Positions 1-10,973 of a stretch of DNA of 64,000 bases are shown here, piece after piece (the stretch's first letter is position 1; each line of letters starts with the position of its first letter). Source of the DNA: Desulfocapsaceae bacterium. Lineage in GTDB: Bacteria > Desulfobacterota > Desulfobulbia > Desulfobulbales > Desulfocapsaceae. The position numbers and the translations under genes are program-made. The DNA lies in NCBI GenBank assembly GCA_031292275.1, contig JARLHL010000040.1:50470-114469 (forward strand). Reading direction: 5' to 3'. The notes beneath the pieces were generated by a model that searched no databases, was not told where the DNA came from, and saw only the letters and a list, made by a program, of their open reading frames with translations.

Positions 1-405
1 CTGATAATCTGCACTCAGGGGTATGGTCCGGAAATCTATCTGATAGAGCCCGCAGTAGACCGGATAAAAACTGTAGCTGATATCGGGAAAGAGCAGAGGA
101 AGATCATGGTTCAGCAGGGCCAGAAAGGCATGGGCCAGGACCTCGTCCGACCCATTGCCGACAAAGACCTGCGCAGGCGCAAGACCGTAGTACCCGGCTA
201 CAGCCTCCCTGAGCCTGTCCGAATTGGGATCAGGGTAGAGACGCAGCGTTTCCGCCGCCTCAGCGGCCAGGGCGCTGAGGACCCGGGGAGAGGGGCCATA
301 GGGATTTTCATTGGTGTTGAGCTTGATTAATCCGCTTATCTTCGGCTGCTCACCGGGGACATAAGGTGAAAGTCCCCGGACAACCGGACTCCAGTAAGGA
401 TTCAT
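1..405 (-). CDS. hisC: Histidinol-phosphate aminotransferase, N-terminal part
   Basis: PLP-dependent fold-type I aminotransferase that converts imidazole-acetol phosphate to histidinol phosphate in histidine biosynthesis. Only the first 135 residues are in the window; the gene runs off the left edge. The N-terminus has the family signature [11 protein letters not shown] at about residues 30-40, followed by LRLYPDP and [11 protein letters not shown], which are typical of HisC. The ATG at 403-405 follows a weak GGGA element. The lysine that binds PLP would lie outside the window, so activity cannot be judged. A broader HisC-like aminotransferase (for example one acting on aromatic substrates) cannot be excluded from this part. 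Confidence 0.88.
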   Translation of the reverse strand, partial: MNPYWSPVVRGLSPYVPGEQPKISGLIKLNTNENPYGPSPRVLSALAAEAAETLRLYPDPNSDRLREAVAGYYGLAPAQVFVGNGSDEVLAHAFLALLNHDLPLLFPDISYSFYPVYCGLYQIDFRTIPLSADYQ

Positions 406-452
406 GGTGTATTCCCGATATAAGTTGCTGTAAAAATGCGGCAGAGACTGAA

Positions 453-842
453 TTATTTCTGACGCAGGATATCCCTGATCTCCTCCAGGAGAACCTCCTG
501 TTTCGGCGGAGGAGTAGCCGCTTTCTCACTTGACTGCAGGGCGTTCATGACCTTGACCATCATGAAAATTGCGAAGGCAACGATGAGAAAATCAAAGACC
601 GTCTGCAGAAAATTGCCGTAATTCAGCGTTACTGCAGGGGTCTTGCCGGCGGCCTCTTTCAAGGTGATTACCAGACTGCTGAAATTAACCCCACCCACCA
701 GCAGACCGATGGGCGGCATGATTATATCCGCAACCGCCGATGAGACTATTTTCCCAAAGGCACCGCCGATGATAATGCCCACCGCCAGATCGACAACGTT
801 TCCTCGCATTGCAAATGTTTTGAATTCCTTAATAATACTCAT
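453..842 (-). CDS. mscL: Large-conductance mechanosensitive channel MscL
   Basis: Homopentameric inner-membrane channel that opens under high membrane tension and releases solutes on hypo-osmotic shock. The 129-residue protein starts [20 protein letters not shown], the amphipathic N-terminal helix plus start of TM1 that defines the family. TM1 (about 15-45) carries the glycine-rich [14 protein letters not shown] pore stretch, and TM2 lies at about 73-97. A charged cytoplasmic C-terminal helix ends [12 protein letters not shown]. Length matches the usual 130-150. The reading frame is open 60 bases further upstream, but this ATG has a good GAGGAG site 8 bases in front and aligns with the family start. 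It sits alone between hisC and the transglycosylase gene. Confidence 0.96.
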   Translation of the reverse strand: MSIIKEFKTFAMRGNVVDLAVGIIIGGAFGKIVSSAVADIIMPPIGLLVGGVNFSSLVITLKEAAGKTPAVTLNYGNFLQTVFDFLIVAFAIFMMVKVMNALQSSEKAATPPPKQEVLLEEIRDILRQK

Positions 843-870
843 AATTGCACTCCTCTTTAAAATTGCATGT

Positions 871-892
871 ACAGTACTGCACACAGTACTGC
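871..892. repeat. Direct repeat upstream of mscL
   Basis: The 10-mer ACAGTACTGC occurs at 871-880 and again at 883-892, separated by AC. It lies 29-50 bases in front of the mscL start. Each copy contains the palindrome CAGTACTG, so the pair could bind a dimeric regulator, but nothing else supports that. Confidence 0.4.
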
Positions 893-1071
893 TCCCCCCC
901 AACGCTCAACTCCAGGTTCTCCTGATTGCTGAACGCTTTCGTCCCTGCCCACGGCCCGATGAGAAATTTTATCGCAAGCGGTAAGACACTCCTTGCTCGG
1001 ATAAAATTGCAAGCAGGCTCGTGAAACACGACGAAAGGGCAGACACGCAGGAAAGCCCGTGACGCAACAAT

Positions 1072-3510
1072 TCAATTTCCCGACAGACACTGGGTCAGCT
1101 TATCCCATCTTCCCGCTACCACCGCAGAGTATTTTTCCGAGAACAGCGTGTCATAGGACAGCATCTTTCCCCTCTTCTGGCGCAACAGGAACTCGCGATA
1201 CTGTGCCGGTCCGCCGTTGTACATGGCATAAACCAGGCGGGCCAGGGTGGCATCGTCCAGCTTCTTGGCCATACTCCTGTCGCGGAGGGCATACTTCTGC
1301 AGATAGAGGGCGGCGATTTCCCCCCCGGCCGCGGCATTGTATTCGATATCCCACCGTAAGCGTTCCTGGTCGTAGATCCCCCGCCAGACCCTCTCATTGA
1401 CCTGCATCAGGCCGACCGAGGTATTATTCGAGGACAGGAGATAGGTCATCTGCCGGTCCTTTTCGATAAACTGACGGAAACAGCTCTCCTGCCAGGCCAT
1501 GGCGATCATCAGCGAATGGTACATCCCCTGCATGGAGGCGGGGAGATCCCCTTTATTGAACAGCGAATGGGTTGCCCTGCCCAGCACCTCCAGGACATTC
1601 TTGATATACTGCTCCCCCCCGACGTCCGGCACCTTCCAGCGCTGAATATCATATTTGATTTCGTACCTGCTCAGGTCCCCGGCATTTGCCGGGGTCAGGA
1701 AAAAATCCCGGACTATCGCCAGAAACTGCCGCGAACCCATAAAAACGCTGCCCTGGCCATCTTTAGGCACGACGGTTCCGTCCCCCTGATCTCGGGGCTG
1801 CTCCGGGACTTTTATCTGGCCCTTCGGCGAGACAGGCTGAGCGGGAGCGCCATCGCCCCGGCTGTCCGGACTCGTGGCTCCCCCCTGGGGTTTCTCCGGT
1901 GCAATCGCCTTGCCCGGCAGAGCAAAGGCACGATCGACGTCGAGATCCTGAGCGCCGGGTTTCTCCGGAACCGGCTGCGTCCTTGCGCCTGCAGGGTTCC
2001 CCTGGTCCCCCTGGGTCCCCGGCGCGGTCTGCAGACCATCCTGGTCCCTGCGGCCCGTTCCCTGATCCAAAGGCATTCTGCTCTGAGGACTGGAGGAGCG
2101 ATCGATCTCCAGATTCCGCTGCTCGATTGGCCTGGCGGGGGCAGCCTGGCGATCCCGGTCCGGAGTTGCGTCTCTTCTTTCTTCCGGGACGGACTGATCG
2201 TCCCTGCCGCCTTTATCCGGCGCCGCCTGCTGTTCCCGTCCGCCGCCGTTCTGCAGCCCTTCGCCTCCTTCTTTGGGCTGGCGTTCCTCAATCCTCCTGC
2301 CTTCACCGGAGTCGACGCCGCCTTTGCCCGACTGCAGCATCGGCATGAGCTGAAAGAGCTTCTGCAGATCCGGGTTCACCCCGGCACCATAGTTCAGGAT
2401 GGACGGATCGGCGGTCAGCATCCGCGCCATACGAATCAGACCGTCGCGGCTCACCTCCACCCCGAAGGTCGGCCCCAGCCCGTCCAGGACCGAAAGCGCG
2501 TCGGCAGTAGAAAAAAAGGCCAGATAGCCCAACGTCTGCTGGTCGGGATTCTGCCCCAGATGATTCCTGAAGAGGGGCGACAGCCGCCTCCAGGCCTTCA
2601 CAAACTGTTCACGGACAAAATCATGGGTCAGGTGCTGGCTGCTCAATCCCTCGACGAAGGCGTAGCGCGTCTCCAGCAGGACGTCCCGGAGGACCTGCTG
2701 CTCATCCTCCGTCAACGAGTTTCTGGACAGGGTCGAGACCAGAAAGCCCAGCAGGGCGTCCCACTGCTCCCAGATCCCCACCATATCCTCCAGATCCTTG
2801 CCGGAGAGCACCTCGGTCTGATGGGCATCACCCGGGCGGTACACCTCCTTGACGTCGGCCAGGAGGTCGACGACAACGGCCCGCGGGGTAACCCGGGTCT
2901 CACCGGTCCGCAGGGTTCTCAACATCGCTCTGGTCTGCTCCTGTACCTGCTGCGGGAACATGGGCAGCAGAGAGCTTTTTACATCATTGACAGGAGGAGC
3001 CAGATCGATCCTGATACTCTCGAGATAGGTAAAGACCTGGGCTTTAATCAGGTCCCAGAGCACTGCGGCAATCTTGGCGGACTGCCTGTCGTTGTTCAGC
3101 AACGACGAACTCACGGTGACAAAGGAAAGCTTCCAGGTGTTCCCGTCAACGACCGGCCGCTGGTTAAGGACCAGAAAGCCCTGCCATTCGACTGGCACAA
3201 GACACTGATCCGCAACCGGAGTCCCGGCCCGAACGATGACCTGGGTCTCAAACCGAACAAGGCCGCCCGCCTCCGATACCGCGGGCTTTGACAGCGAAAG
3301 GAACAGACACCTGTTGCCCCTGTTCAGCAGGGTCACAGATTGATTGGCCTCGGAAAAGGCGTTACGGACAATCAGGGCCTGCAGTAAACTATAGTCAACG
3401 GTGATGGGCAGCTTGACGGTCTGGGCGCCGACCTCCCCAGGGGCTGCAAAAACGGCCAGCAGCAAAAGCAGGACTACAGCCCATTTTCTCATGGTTCCGG
3501 GAACCGGCAT
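1072..3510 (-). CDS. Secreted lytic transglycosylase with long disordered linker
   Basis: Predicted periplasmic peptidoglycan lytic transglycosylase of 812 residues. An N-terminal signal peptide (KWAVVLLLLLAVFAAPGEVGAQ) is followed by an unrecognised domain to about residue 390. A 190-residue Pro/Gln/Gly/Arg-rich linker (about 394-585) precedes a C-terminal lysozyme-like SLT domain. In that domain the catalytic Glu is probably E675 in MAWQES, with GLMQVN and YAMYNGG motifs downstream, as in the SLT family. The chosen ATG (3508-3510) has AAGGAG about 9 bases upstream and leads straight into the signal peptide; the open frame goes on 321 bases further but would bury the signal. Substrate class and binding partners are not evident. 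The linker codons read as open frames on the other strand, a composition effect. Confidence 0.85.
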   Translation of the reverse strand: MPVPGTMRKWAVVLLLLLAVFAAPGEVGAQTVKLPITVDYSLLQALIVRNAFSEANQSVTLLNRGNRCLFLSLSKPAVSEAGGLVRFETQVIVRAGTPVADQCLVPVEWQGFLVLNQRPVVDGNTWKLSFVTVSSSLLNNDRQSAKIAAVLWDLIKAQVFTYLESIRIDLAPPVNDVKSSLLPMFPQQVQEQTRAMLRTLRTGETRVTPRAVVVDLLADVKEVYRPGDAHQTEVLSGKDLEDMVGIWEQWDALLGFLVSTLSRNSLTEDEQQVLRDVLLETRYAFVEGLSSQHLTHDFVREQFVKAWRRLSPLFRNHLGQNPDQQTLGYLAFFSTADALSVLDGLGPTFGVEVSRDGLIRMARMLTADPSILNYGAGVNPDLQKLFQLMPMLQSGKGGVDSGEGRRIEERQPKEGGEGLQNGGGREQQAAPDKGGRDDQSVPEERRDATPDRDRQAAPARPIEQRNLEIDRSSSPQSRMPLDQGTGRRDQDGLQTAPGTQGDQGNPAGARTQPVPEKPGAQDLDVDRAFALPGKAIAPEKPQGGATSPDSRGDGAPAQPVSPKGQIKVPEQPRDQGDGTVVPKDGQGSVFMGSRQFLAIVRDFFLTPANAGDLSRYEIKYDIQRWKVPDVGGEQYIKNVLEVLGRATHSLFNKGDLPASMQGMYHSLMIAMAWQESCFRQFIEKDRQMTYLLSSNNTSVGLMQVNERVWRGIYDQERLRWDIEYNAAAGGEIAALYLQKYALRDRSMAKKLDDATLARLVYAMYNGGPAQYREFLLRQKRGKMLSYDTLFSEKYSAVVAGRWDKLTQCLSGN

Positions 3511-3823
3511 CGAAAAAATCTCCTTGCAGTGGGATAAGATCAGCACAAGAACAGACCCCTGCCTCTCCTTGCGCGAGACAACTCCAGGACGTTTGGTATT
3601 ATGGAGAGAGCTGAAGAAGTTCAGCTCGTCGGGTCTTATCCGGACATGCATCTGCAATATACAAGTGAAACTCTCGGAAACAAAGAAAAATATTCTTTCT
3701 TCACCGCCAATGGCCCATTTTCTCCTGTCATCCGGATATGACAACTTGACAAATTCCCGCAGGAAATGTTTGATGAAAGCCGGGGTTTGGATATTCAGCC
3801 AAAAAATGTGCCAGGAGTGGACT
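3511..3823. promoter_or_regulatory. Intergenic region with possible promoter
   Basis: A 313-base gap between the divergent transglycosylase gene and a small plus-strand gene. On the plus strand TTGACA (3746-3751) and TTTGAT (3769-3774) are 17 bases apart and could serve the small gene at 3824. No clear promoter was found for the transglycosylase, although its frame stays open through much of this gap. Confidence 0.3.
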
Positions 3824-4051
3824 GTGAACACCGAAAATCACATCGTCATGACCTTTCGATCATATCCCTTCCAGATCGGGCAAAAAATATATATCAAAGA
3901 TGGTCCCCGGCGAGGAGACTGGGAAGTCGCAGATGTCACCGACCGCAAGGTCACCCTGCGCTGCCCCGTATCTCACCGGGAATTCACCTGGGATCGTTTC
4001 TGCTATTTCGCTGAAGAGCAGCAGGACGGCCCCTGGCCCCATCCCGACTGA
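3824..4051 (+). CDS. Small conserved-looking protein of unknown function
   Basis: A 75-residue soluble protein not recognised as a named family. It reads as a compact beta-rich domain: FQIGQKIYIKDGPRRGDWEV, then VTLRCPVSHREFTWDRFCYF, and an acidic/Pro tail. The pattern of a short barrel with a GQ.I.I.DGP.RGDW turn resembles KOW/SH3-like beta barrels, but this is an impression. The GTG at 3824 is chosen because AGGAG lies 7 bases before it; an in-frame ATG at 3848 is the alternative. It precedes carA by about 340 bases with its own promoter between, so it is probably not in the carAB operon. Confidence 0.55.
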   Translation: MNTENHIVMTFRSYPFQIGQKIYIKDGPRRGDWEVADVTDRKVTLRCPVSHREFTWDRFCYFAEEQQDGPWPHPD

Positions 4052-4073
4052 AAGTCTGCGGCACCTGCAGGGC

Positions 4074-4090
4074 GCCGCCCCCGCTGCAGG
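4074..4090. terminator. Hairpin after the small gene
   Basis: CCTGCAG (4074-4080) can pair with CTGCAGG (4084-4090), with further GC pairing possible around it. It lies 22 bases after the stop codon at 4051. There is no run of T, so intrinsic termination is doubtful. Confidence 0.25.
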
Positions 4091-4161
4091 CAGGCGCATC
4101 TGCCCTGTGCAGCGTGTTTTCCCACCGCAGGCTTTTTCCCCGATCGGACACCTTATTCCTG

Positions 4162-4190
4162 TTGACGGATATCGATTTACCGGGTTTAAT
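4162..4190 (+). promoter_or_regulatory. Sigma-70-like promoter for carAB
   Basis: TTGACG (4162-4167) and TTTAAT (4185-4190) are separated by exactly 17 bases, each matching the consensus at 5 of 6 positions. This gives a leader of roughly 190 bases before carA at 4390. No obvious attenuator or arginine-type box was recognised in the leader. Confidence 0.55.
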
Positions 4191-4389
4191 ACTGTAATTT
4201 TGCCTGCTCGACCTGAAGACTGGAAAAATGGAGGCAGTCCACCCCGACACGCAGATTCCCAGCGAACCGCCATTCCTGCCTTCCCGGTCAGGCGGCAGAG
4301 TACAGATCAAATCAATTACACCTGACCGCCGGTCTTCTCTGACTCCCTGGAAAGCCGGCCAGGAACGGGCACCAACCAAGGAATAAGGT

Positions 4390-5511
4390 ATGAAAGCACT
4401 CATAGCCCTGGAAGATGGCACGCTCTTTGAAGGGCAATCGTTTACCGGGCCCGGAGAGGCAATCGGAGAGATTGTCTTCAACACCTCCATGACCGGATAC
4501 CAGGAGGTACTGACCGACCCCTCCTACACCGGCCAGATCGTCACCATGACCTATCCCCTTATCGGGAACTACGGCATCAGCATTGACGACATGGAATCGG
4601 CAGCCGTCCATCCCATGGCCTTTCTTGTAAAGGAGTACAACCGTATCCCCTCCAATTTCAGATCCACGATGACCTTGGCGGATTTCTTGAAAAAATACGG
4701 AGTACTCGGTGTCGAAGGATTTGATACCCGCGCCCTGGTCCGGCATATCCGCACCCGAGGTGCGATGAAGGGAATCGTCTCGACCCTAGATCTGGACCGG
4801 GATTCGCTGGTCGAACGGGCCCGGTCCTGGACCGGGCTGCTGGGCGTCGACATGGTGGAGAGAGTAACCTGTTCTGAGCCTTTCGGCTGGACGGACCTCG
4901 GTCCGGTCCCCGGCGCCAATTTCACAACAGCCCAACGTAACATTGCGGATCCGCTAAAGATTGTTGCCTTCGATTTCGGCATCAAGTACAACCAGCTCCG
5001 GATTCTGACCGACAAGGGTTGCCAGGTGCAGGTGGTGCCCGCAACCACCGATGCCGGGACGGTCCTTGCCATGCGCCCTGACGGCGTCTTCCTCTCCAAT
5101 GGACCGGGTGATCCGGCCGGAGTCCGGGGAGTGGTGGAAACAGTCCGAACCCTGCTGGGCCAGGTGCCGATCTTCGGGATCTGCCTCGGCCATCAGATGA
5201 TGGGACTGGCCTATGGCGGCACCACCTACAAGCTGAAGTTCGGCCATCGCGGCGGTAACCAGCCGGTCAAGGACCTGACCACCGGCCACGTGGAGATCAC
5301 CGCCCAGAACCACGGCTTCTGCGTGGACCAGAACAGCCTGAATCCTGCAGAAGTCGAGATCACCCACATCAATCTCAACGACGGCAGTGTCGAAGGCATG
5401 CGTCATAAAAAATATCCGGCCTTCTCGGTCCAGTATCATCCCGAATACGCGCCCGGGCCACACGACGCCCTGTATCTCTTCGATCGCTTTATCACCATGA
5501 TCCGGGGATAA
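4390..5511 (+). CDS. carA: Carbamoyl-phosphate synthase small (glutaminase) subunit
   Basis: Hydrolyses glutamine and channels ammonia to CarB for carbamoyl phosphate, feeding pyrimidine and arginine synthesis. The 373-residue protein has the N-terminal CPSase small-chain domain ([19 protein letters not shown]) and a C-terminal class I glutamine amidotransferase domain from about residue 190. Visible motifs are LSNGPGDP, the nucleophile Cys in [10 protein letters not shown], and the His/Glu pair in [11 protein letters not shown]. Length is typical. The ATG follows CAAGGAATAAGGT. carB starts 68 bases after the stop on the same strand, so the two are almost certainly co-transcribed. Confidence 0.97.
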   Translation: MKALIALEDGTLFEGQSFTGPGEAIGEIVFNTSMTGYQEVLTDPSYTGQIVTMTYPLIGNYGISIDDMESAAVHPMAFLVKEYNRIPSNFRSTMTLADFLKKYGVLGVEGFDTRALVRHIRTRGAMKGIVSTLDLDRDSLVERARSWTGLLGVDMVERVTCSEPFGWTDLGPVPGANFTTAQRNIADPLKIVAFDFGIKYNQLRILTDKGCQVQVVPATTDAGTVLAMRPDGVFLSNGPGDPAGVRGVVETVRTLLGQVPIFGICLGHQMMGLAYGGTTYKLKFGHRGGNQPVKDLTTGHVEITAQNHGFCVDQNSLNPAEVEITHINLNDGSVEGMRHKKYPAFSVQYHPEYAPGPHDALYLFDRFITMIRG

Positions 5512-5579
5512 AGGCCGCCATGCATATCCATTGTCCGTCCACAATGAACCCTCTGCCCTTATTGACCTGAAAGTACGCC

Positions 5580-8500
5580 ATGCCGAAACGAACCGATATC
5601 CACAAAATTCTCATCATCGGCTCAGGGCCGATCATCATCAGTCAGGCCTGCGAGTTCGATTACTCCGGAGCCCAGGCCGTTAAGGCGCTCAAGGAAGAGG
5701 GATATGAAATTGTCCTGATCAACTCCAATCCCGCCACCATCATGACCGATCCCGAGCTGGCGGACAGCACCTATATCGAGCCGATCACCCCGGAGATGGT
5801 CATCAAGGTCATTGAAAAGGAGCGTCCTGACGCCCTGCTGCCCACCCTGGGCGGCCAGACTGCGCTCAATACCGCCATCAAGGTGGCCGAGACCGGCGTG
5901 CTGGAGAAGTATAATGTGGAGCTTCTGGCTGCAAAGATAGATGTCATCAAGAAGGCCGAAGGCAGGGAGGAGTTCAGAAACGCCATGCATGCCATCGGCC
6001 TCAAGGTGCCGGAATCCGCCATCGTCCATACCAGAGCCGAGGCTATGGAGGCCGCCGACGCCATCGGCTTCCCGGTGATCGTCAGACCGAGTTTCACGCT
6101 GGGAGGCACCGGCGGCGGCGTCGCTTACAACCGCCAGGAACTCGAACAGCTCTGCACCTCGGGCCTGGACCTGTCCATGACCAGCGAGATCATGCTGGAG
6201 CGGAGCCTGCTGGGCTGGAAGGAATTTGAGTTGGAGGTGATGCGGGACAAAAACGACAATGTCGTCATCATCTGCTCCATTGAAAACATGGATGCCATGG
6301 GCGTTCACACCGGGGACTCCATCACCGTCGCCCCGGCCCAGACCCTGACCGACCGCGAATACCAGGCGATGCGGGATGCGGCCATCGCCATCATCCGCGA
6401 GATCGGGGTCGAGACCGGCGGGTCCAACGTCCAGTTTGCGGTAAATCCCGTCGACGGCGAACTGATGGTCATTGAGATGAACCCCAGGGTTTCCCGGAGC
6501 TCGGCGCTGGCCTCCAAGGCCACCGGCTTCCCGATAGCCAAGATCGCCGCCAAGCTGGCCGTGGGCTACACCCTGGACGAGATCAGAAACGACATCACCC
6601 GGGAGACCTATGCCTCTTTCGAGCCGTCCATCGACTATTGTGTGGTCAAAATCCCCCGCTGGACCTTTGAGAAATTCCCCGAGGCCGACGACGTCCTGAC
6701 CACGGCGATGAAGTCGGTGGGCGAGACCATGGCCATCGGTCGAACCTTCAAGGAAGCCTTTCAGAAGGGTATGCGCTCCCTGGAGACCGGCCGGTTCGGT
6801 TTTGGCGGCGACGGCCGCGACATGCTCGACCACCTGGAGGCCGAAGACCTGGAGAAGGGTCTGCGGGTCCCCAATTCCAAACGTATTGCCCACATATATG
6901 AGGCAATGAAACGGGGCATGTCCATCGAACAGCTCTATGCGCTGACCAGTATCGACCCCTGGTTCCTGCGCAACCTGCAGCAGATCGTTGCCACTGAGGG
7001 GCTCATCCGGCAACGGGGCTTCAAAGGCCTTGACCCTGATTTCCTGCGAAAATGCAAAGCGGAGGGTTTTTCCGACTGGCAGCTCTCCTACCTGACCGGG
7101 ACTTCCAGGGATGACATCCGCAATCTACGGAAAAAATCCGGCGTGGTTCCGGCATACAAGCTGGTTGACACCTGTGCCGCTGAGTTTGAATCCTATACTC
7201 CTTACTGTTATTCGACCTACGAAAGCGAAAGCGAGGCCGTTGTTTCCGACCGCAAGAAGATCGTCATTCTGGGCGGCGGCCCCAACCGGATCGGCCAGGG
7301 CATAGAGTTCGACTACTGCTGCGTGCATGCGGCCTTTGCCCTCAAGGAGATCGGCGTCGAATCCATCATGATCAACTCAAATCCGGAGACGGTTTCCACC
7401 GACTACGACACCTCGGACAAGCTCTACTTCGAGCCCCTGACCCGGGAGGACGTGCTGAACATCCTCGACCTGGAAAAACCCGATGGCGTGATCGTCCAGT
7501 TCGGCGGCCAGACTCCGCTCAACCTGGCAGTGGCCTTGGAGCAGGCCGGAGTCACGATTATCGGCACCCCGCCCGACGCCATCGATCGGGCCGAGGATCG
7601 CAAGCGTTTCCAGCAATTTCTGCAGAAGCTGAACCTCCGCCAGCCGGAAAACGACACGGCCCATACCCTGGAAGAGGCGCTGGCCGCCGCCCGCAGGATC
7701 GGCTATCCGGTAGTGGTCCGTCCCTCCTACGTCCTGGGGGGCCGGGATATGCGCATCGTCTATACCGACCAGGGCATCCGGGACTTCATGCAGGCCATCG
7801 GCGGCACAATTCAGGAGCACCCGGTGCTGATCGACAAGTTCCTTCAGGATGCCATTGAGGTAGACGTGGACGCCATCTGCGACGGAAGGATGACGGTGAT
7901 CGGCGGCATCATGGAGCATATCGAGGAGGCAGGCATCCACTCCGGCGACTCCTCCTGCGTACTGCCGCCGCACACCCTCTCATCTGCAATGATCGAGGAG
8001 ATAAAACAGGCCAGCAGGGCCATGGCCGAAGAACTCGGCGTCATCGGTCTGATGAACGTCCAGTACGCCATAAAAGATAACGATCTCTATGTCCTTGAGG
8101 TCAATCCGCGGGCATCGCGCACCGTGCCTTTCGTCAGCAAGGCCACCGGCGTGCCGCTGGCCAAGCTGGCCACCAAGATCATGCTGGGAGCAACCCTGAC
8201 CGAACTGGGCCTGACCCGGGAGGTTGTCGTCAGCCACTGGGCGGTCAAAGAGGCCGTCTTCCCCTTCGACCGTTTTCCCAAAGTCGACACCCTGCTCGGC
8301 CCGGAAATGAAATCCACCGGCGAGGTCATGGGCATCGACGACAACCTGGGCCTGGCCATCGCCAAATCCTATCTGGCCGCAGGCTCCAGGCTTCCCATCT
8401 CCGGCAATGTTTTTATCAGTGTCCGCGACAGCGACAAGAAGGCGCTGGTGCCGGTCGCAAAGAGTCTGGTCGATCTGGGATTCATCATCCTGGCAACCGA

Positions 8501-8804
8501 CGGGACAGCCGACTACCTCCAACACAATCAGGTCAGCTGCACCAAGGTCAACAAAATCTCCCAGGGCCGCCCCCACATCCTGGACCGGATCCAGGATAAT
8601 GAAATTTCCTGGATAGTCAACACCTCGCTCGGCAAGCGGACCACTGAAGATTCCTATACTATCCGGCGGGCCGCCCTGGACTTCCATATCCCCTACACGA
8701 CCACGGCAACCGGCGCTGCCGCCCTGGTCAGGGCCTTGAAGGAGATGCGGGAGACCAGCATAGGGGTCAATCCGGTTCAGTACTTTACGCAGTTGAAGCG
8801 GTAG
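5580..8804 (+). CDS. carB: Carbamoyl-phosphate synthase large subunit
   Basis: Synthesises carbamoyl phosphate from bicarbonate, ammonia and two ATP. The 1074-residue protein shows the usual internal duplication: the two halves start with [20 protein letters not shown] and [19 protein letters not shown], each followed by an ATP-grasp domain. A C-terminal MGS-like allosteric domain follows ([38 protein letters not shown]). Length and domain order match E. coli CarB (1073), so the protein seems complete. It partners with CarA, encoded directly upstream. The C-terminal domain is where UMP and ornithine act in enterobacteria; whether this holds here is unknown. Confidence 0.98.
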   Translation: MPKRTDIHKILIIGSGPIIISQACEFDYSGAQAVKALKEEGYEIVLINSNPATIMTDPELADSTYIEPITPEMVIKVIEKERPDALLPTLGGQTALNTAIKVAETGVLEKYNVELLAAKIDVIKKAEGREEFRNAMHAIGLKVPESAIVHTRAEAMEAADAIGFPVIVRPSFTLGGTGGGVAYNRQELEQLCTSGLDLSMTSEIMLERSLLGWKEFELEVMRDKNDNVVIICSIENMDAMGVHTGDSITVAPAQTLTDREYQAMRDAAIAIIREIGVETGGSNVQFAVNPVDGELMVIEMNPRVSRSSALASKATGFPIAKIAAKLAVGYTLDEIRNDITRETYASFEPSIDYCVVKIPRWTFEKFPEADDVLTTAMKSVGETMAIGRTFKEAFQKGMRSLETGRFGFGGDGRDMLDHLEAEDLEKGLRVPNSKRIAHIYEAMKRGMSIEQLYALTSIDPWFLRNLQQIVATEGLIRQRGFKGLDPDFLRKCKAEGFSDWQLSYLTGTSRDDIRNLRKKSGVVPAYKLVDTCAAEFESYTPYCYSTYESESEAVVSDRKKIVILGGGPNRIGQGIEFDYCCVHAAFALKEIGVESIMINSNPETVSTDYDTSDKLYFEPLTREDVLNILDLEKPDGVIVQFGGQTPLNLAVALEQAGVTIIGTPPDAIDRAEDRKRFQQFLQKLNLRQPENDTAHTLEEALAAARRIGYPVVVRPSYVLGGRDMRIVYTDQGIRDFMQAIGGTIQEHPVLIDKFLQDAIEVDVDAICDGRMTVIGGIMEHIEEAGIHSGDSSCVLPPHTLSSAMIEEIKQASRAMAEELGVIGLMNVQYAIKDNDLYVLEVNPRASRTVPFVSKATGVPLAKLATKIMLGATLTELGLTREVVVSHWAVKEAVFPFDRFPKVDTLLGPEMKSTGEVMGIDDNLGLAIAKSYLAAGSRLPISGNVFISVRDSDKKALVPVAKSLVDLGFIILATDGTADYLQHNQVSCTKVNKISQGRPHILDRIQDNEISWIVNTSLGKRTTEDSYTIRRAALDFHIPYTTTATGAAALVRALKEMRETSIGVNPVQYFTQLKR

Positions 8805-8956
8805 AAAAAAACTGACATGCACCTCGACTTCCAGTAATAATGTTTTACAATTATGAAATCTATCCAGGGTAATGGCAGTATAAAACCGCATCTGCGCTCT
8901 CCACTGCGCAGATATCGCAGTACCTTGATAATTCTCAGGAGCCACCGGAGGACTCT

Positions 8957-10900
8957 TTGAATACATTTTATAAAAATCTCAGTATGTGGCTGGTGATCGG
9001 CTTGACCATGATCCTGCTTTTTAATATCTTCAACAAGCAGCAATCCAACACCAGCACCCTGACCTACTCACAATTTATAGCCAGCGTGGAGAGCAAATCC
9101 ATCAGCCGGGTCAATATCAACGGCGACACGATCACCGGCGCCCTGAAGGACGGCAAACCCTTCAAGACTATCTATCCGTCCACCGACAGTGAACTCATCC
9201 CCACCCTGAGAAAGGCGGAGGTTGACATCACCGTCCAGGAGAATCAGAAGGAAAGCTGGCTGATGACCGTCTTCGTCTCCTGGTTCCCTATGCTGCTCCT
9301 GATCGGGGTGTGGATCTTCTTCATGCGTCAGATGCAGGGCGGCGGCAAAGGGGGAGCCCTTTCCTTCGGGAAAAACCGCGCCCGTTTGATGGAGCGCGGC
9401 AAAAACAAGGTAACCTTCGAAGATGTGGCGGGTATTGACGAGGCCAAAGAGGAACTGGAGGAGATCATCGATTTTCTCAAGGATCCGCAGAAATTCACAA
9501 AGCTCGGCGGCCGCATCCCCAAGGGTGTGCTGCTGGCAGGTTCTCCCGGTACAGGGAAGACGCTCCTGGCCAAGGCCATCGCCGGTGAGGCCGATGTGCC
9601 CTTCTTTACCATCTCCGGCTCAGACTTCGTCGAGATGTTCGTAGGCGTCGGTGCCTCCCGGGTCCGGGATCTCTTTACCCAGGGAAAAAAGAACGCCCCC
9701 TGCATCATCTTCATCGACGAAATTGACGCAGTGGGACGACACCGTGGCGCAGGGCTCGGCGGCGGTCATGACGAACGGGAACAGACCCTGAACCAGCTCC
9801 TGGTCGAGATGGACGGTTTTGAATCAAGCGAAGGTGTCATCATCGTCGCCGCCACCAACAGGCCTGACGTCCTCGACCCGGCTCTGCTTCGTCCGGGCCG
9901 TTTTGACCGTCAGGTCGTCGTCCCCGTGCCTGACGTCGGGGGACGAAAAAAGATTCTGGAGATCTACGGCAAGAAGACCAAGATGGCCCCAAACGTGGAC
10001 ATGGAGGTCCTGGCCAGGGGAACCCCCGGATTTTCCGGCGCCGATCTGGAAAACCTGGTCAACGAGGCTGCACTTATGGCGGCCCGAACCGGGGCAGTTG
10101 AGATCACCCTGGAACTCTTGGAGAGGGCCAAAGACAAGATCATGATGGGAGCGGAACGCCGATCCATGATCATCACCGAGAAGGAAAAAGAGGTTACGGC
10201 CTACCATGAGGGGGGCCATGCCCTGGTGGCCAGGCTGCTGCCCGACACCGACCCCATCCACAAGGTGACCATTATTCCCCGCGGCCGGGCGCTGGGGCTC
10301 ACCATGCAGCTGCCCATCGATGAAAAATACACCCATTCCAAGAAGTTCCTGGAAAACACCATCTGCATCCTCTTCGGCGGCCGGATTGCCGAGCAGCTTA
10401 TCTTTGGAGAAATAACCACCGGGGCTGGCAATGACCTGGAGCGGGCCACCGACCTGGCCAGAAGGATGGTCTGTGAGTGGGGCATGAGCGAGGAGTTGGG
10501 ACCGCTGACCTACGGCAAAAAGGAAGAGCAGATCTTCCTGGGCCGGGAGATCGCTCAGCACCGGGATTTCAGCGAAGAGACGGCCCGGCAGATAGACATC
10601 GCCGTTAAGAAGATCATCTATCAGGCCAAGGATACGGCCATAGCGCTTCTGGAAGAGAACAAGGACATCCTTGCCAGGATGGCAGAAGAGCTGCTGGAAC
10701 GCGAGACCATTGTTCTGGCCGATATCGAAAGGATCATGACTGAACTGCACCCGGAAAGATTCCCGCAGAAGGAGCCAAAGGCCGCCTCATCATCCACCGG
10801 CCCGGACCTGCCGGAGCAGCCTGACATGCCCGCAGACACGACCGCCGTCCAAAACCCTCTCCCGGAGACAGGAAAGGACGGTCTGACCGAAGTGCCTTGA
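8957..10900 (+). CDS. ftsH: ATP-dependent zinc metalloprotease FtsH
   Basis: Membrane-anchored hexameric AAA+ protease that extracts and degrades membrane and regulatory proteins. The 647-residue protein has TM1 (about 8-25), a periplasmic loop, TM2 (about 100-120), and an AAA domain with Walker A GSPGTGKT (about 195) and Walker [13 protein letters not shown]. The second-region motif RPGRFDRQ and the zinc site HEGGH at 417-421 (family HEXXH) follow. The start is a TTG at 8957 with GGAGGA 5 bases upstream; no better ATG exists. Walker A has Ser where GPPGTGKT is usual, a tolerated variant. The tail after about 605 is Pro/Ser/Thr-rich. folP follows 73 bases downstream, a common arrangement. Confidence 0.97.
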   Translation: MNTFYKNLSMWLVIGLTMILLFNIFNKQQSNTSTLTYSQFIASVESKSISRVNINGDTITGALKDGKPFKTIYPSTDSELIPTLRKAEVDITVQENQKESWLMTVFVSWFPMLLLIGVWIFFMRQMQGGGKGGALSFGKNRARLMERGKNKVTFEDVAGIDEAKEELEEIIDFLKDPQKFTKLGGRIPKGVLLAGSPGTGKTLLAKAIAGEADVPFFTISGSDFVEMFVGVGASRVRDLFTQGKKNAPCIIFIDEIDAVGRHRGAGLGGGHDEREQTLNQLLVEMDGFESSEGVIIVAATNRPDVLDPALLRPGRFDRQVVVPVPDVGGRKKILEIYGKKTKMAPNVDMEVLARGTPGFSGADLENLVNEAALMAARTGAVEITLELLERAKDKIMMGAERRSMIITEKEKEVTAYHEGGHALVARLLPDTDPIHKVTIIPRGRALGLTMQLPIDEKYTHSKKFLENTICILFGGRIAEQLIFGEITTGAGNDLERATDLARRMVCEWGMSEELGPLTYGKKEEQIFLGREIAQHRDFSEETARQIDIAVKKIIYQAKDTAIALLEENKDILARMAEELLERETIVLADIERIMTELHPERFPQKEPKAASSSTGPDLPEQPDMPADTTAVQNPLPETGKDGLTEVP

Positions 10901-10973
10901 TCTGACATCCATTTTCAACATCCGGCCGGATTCGCTGGGGGCTCTCGCCCCTGCCCGGCTTGAAGGAGGGGGT

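Noticed and set aside
1516..3291. 591-codon open frame on the plus strand opposite the transglycosylase gene
   Set aside because: It lies wholly antisense to the transglycosylase frame, has no ribosome site or motif, and is rich in Arg/Pro/Gly as expected from reading GC-rich codons backward.
5622..7013. 463-codon open frame antisense to carB
   Set aside because: No protein-like pattern and fully explained by carB codon usage on the other strand.
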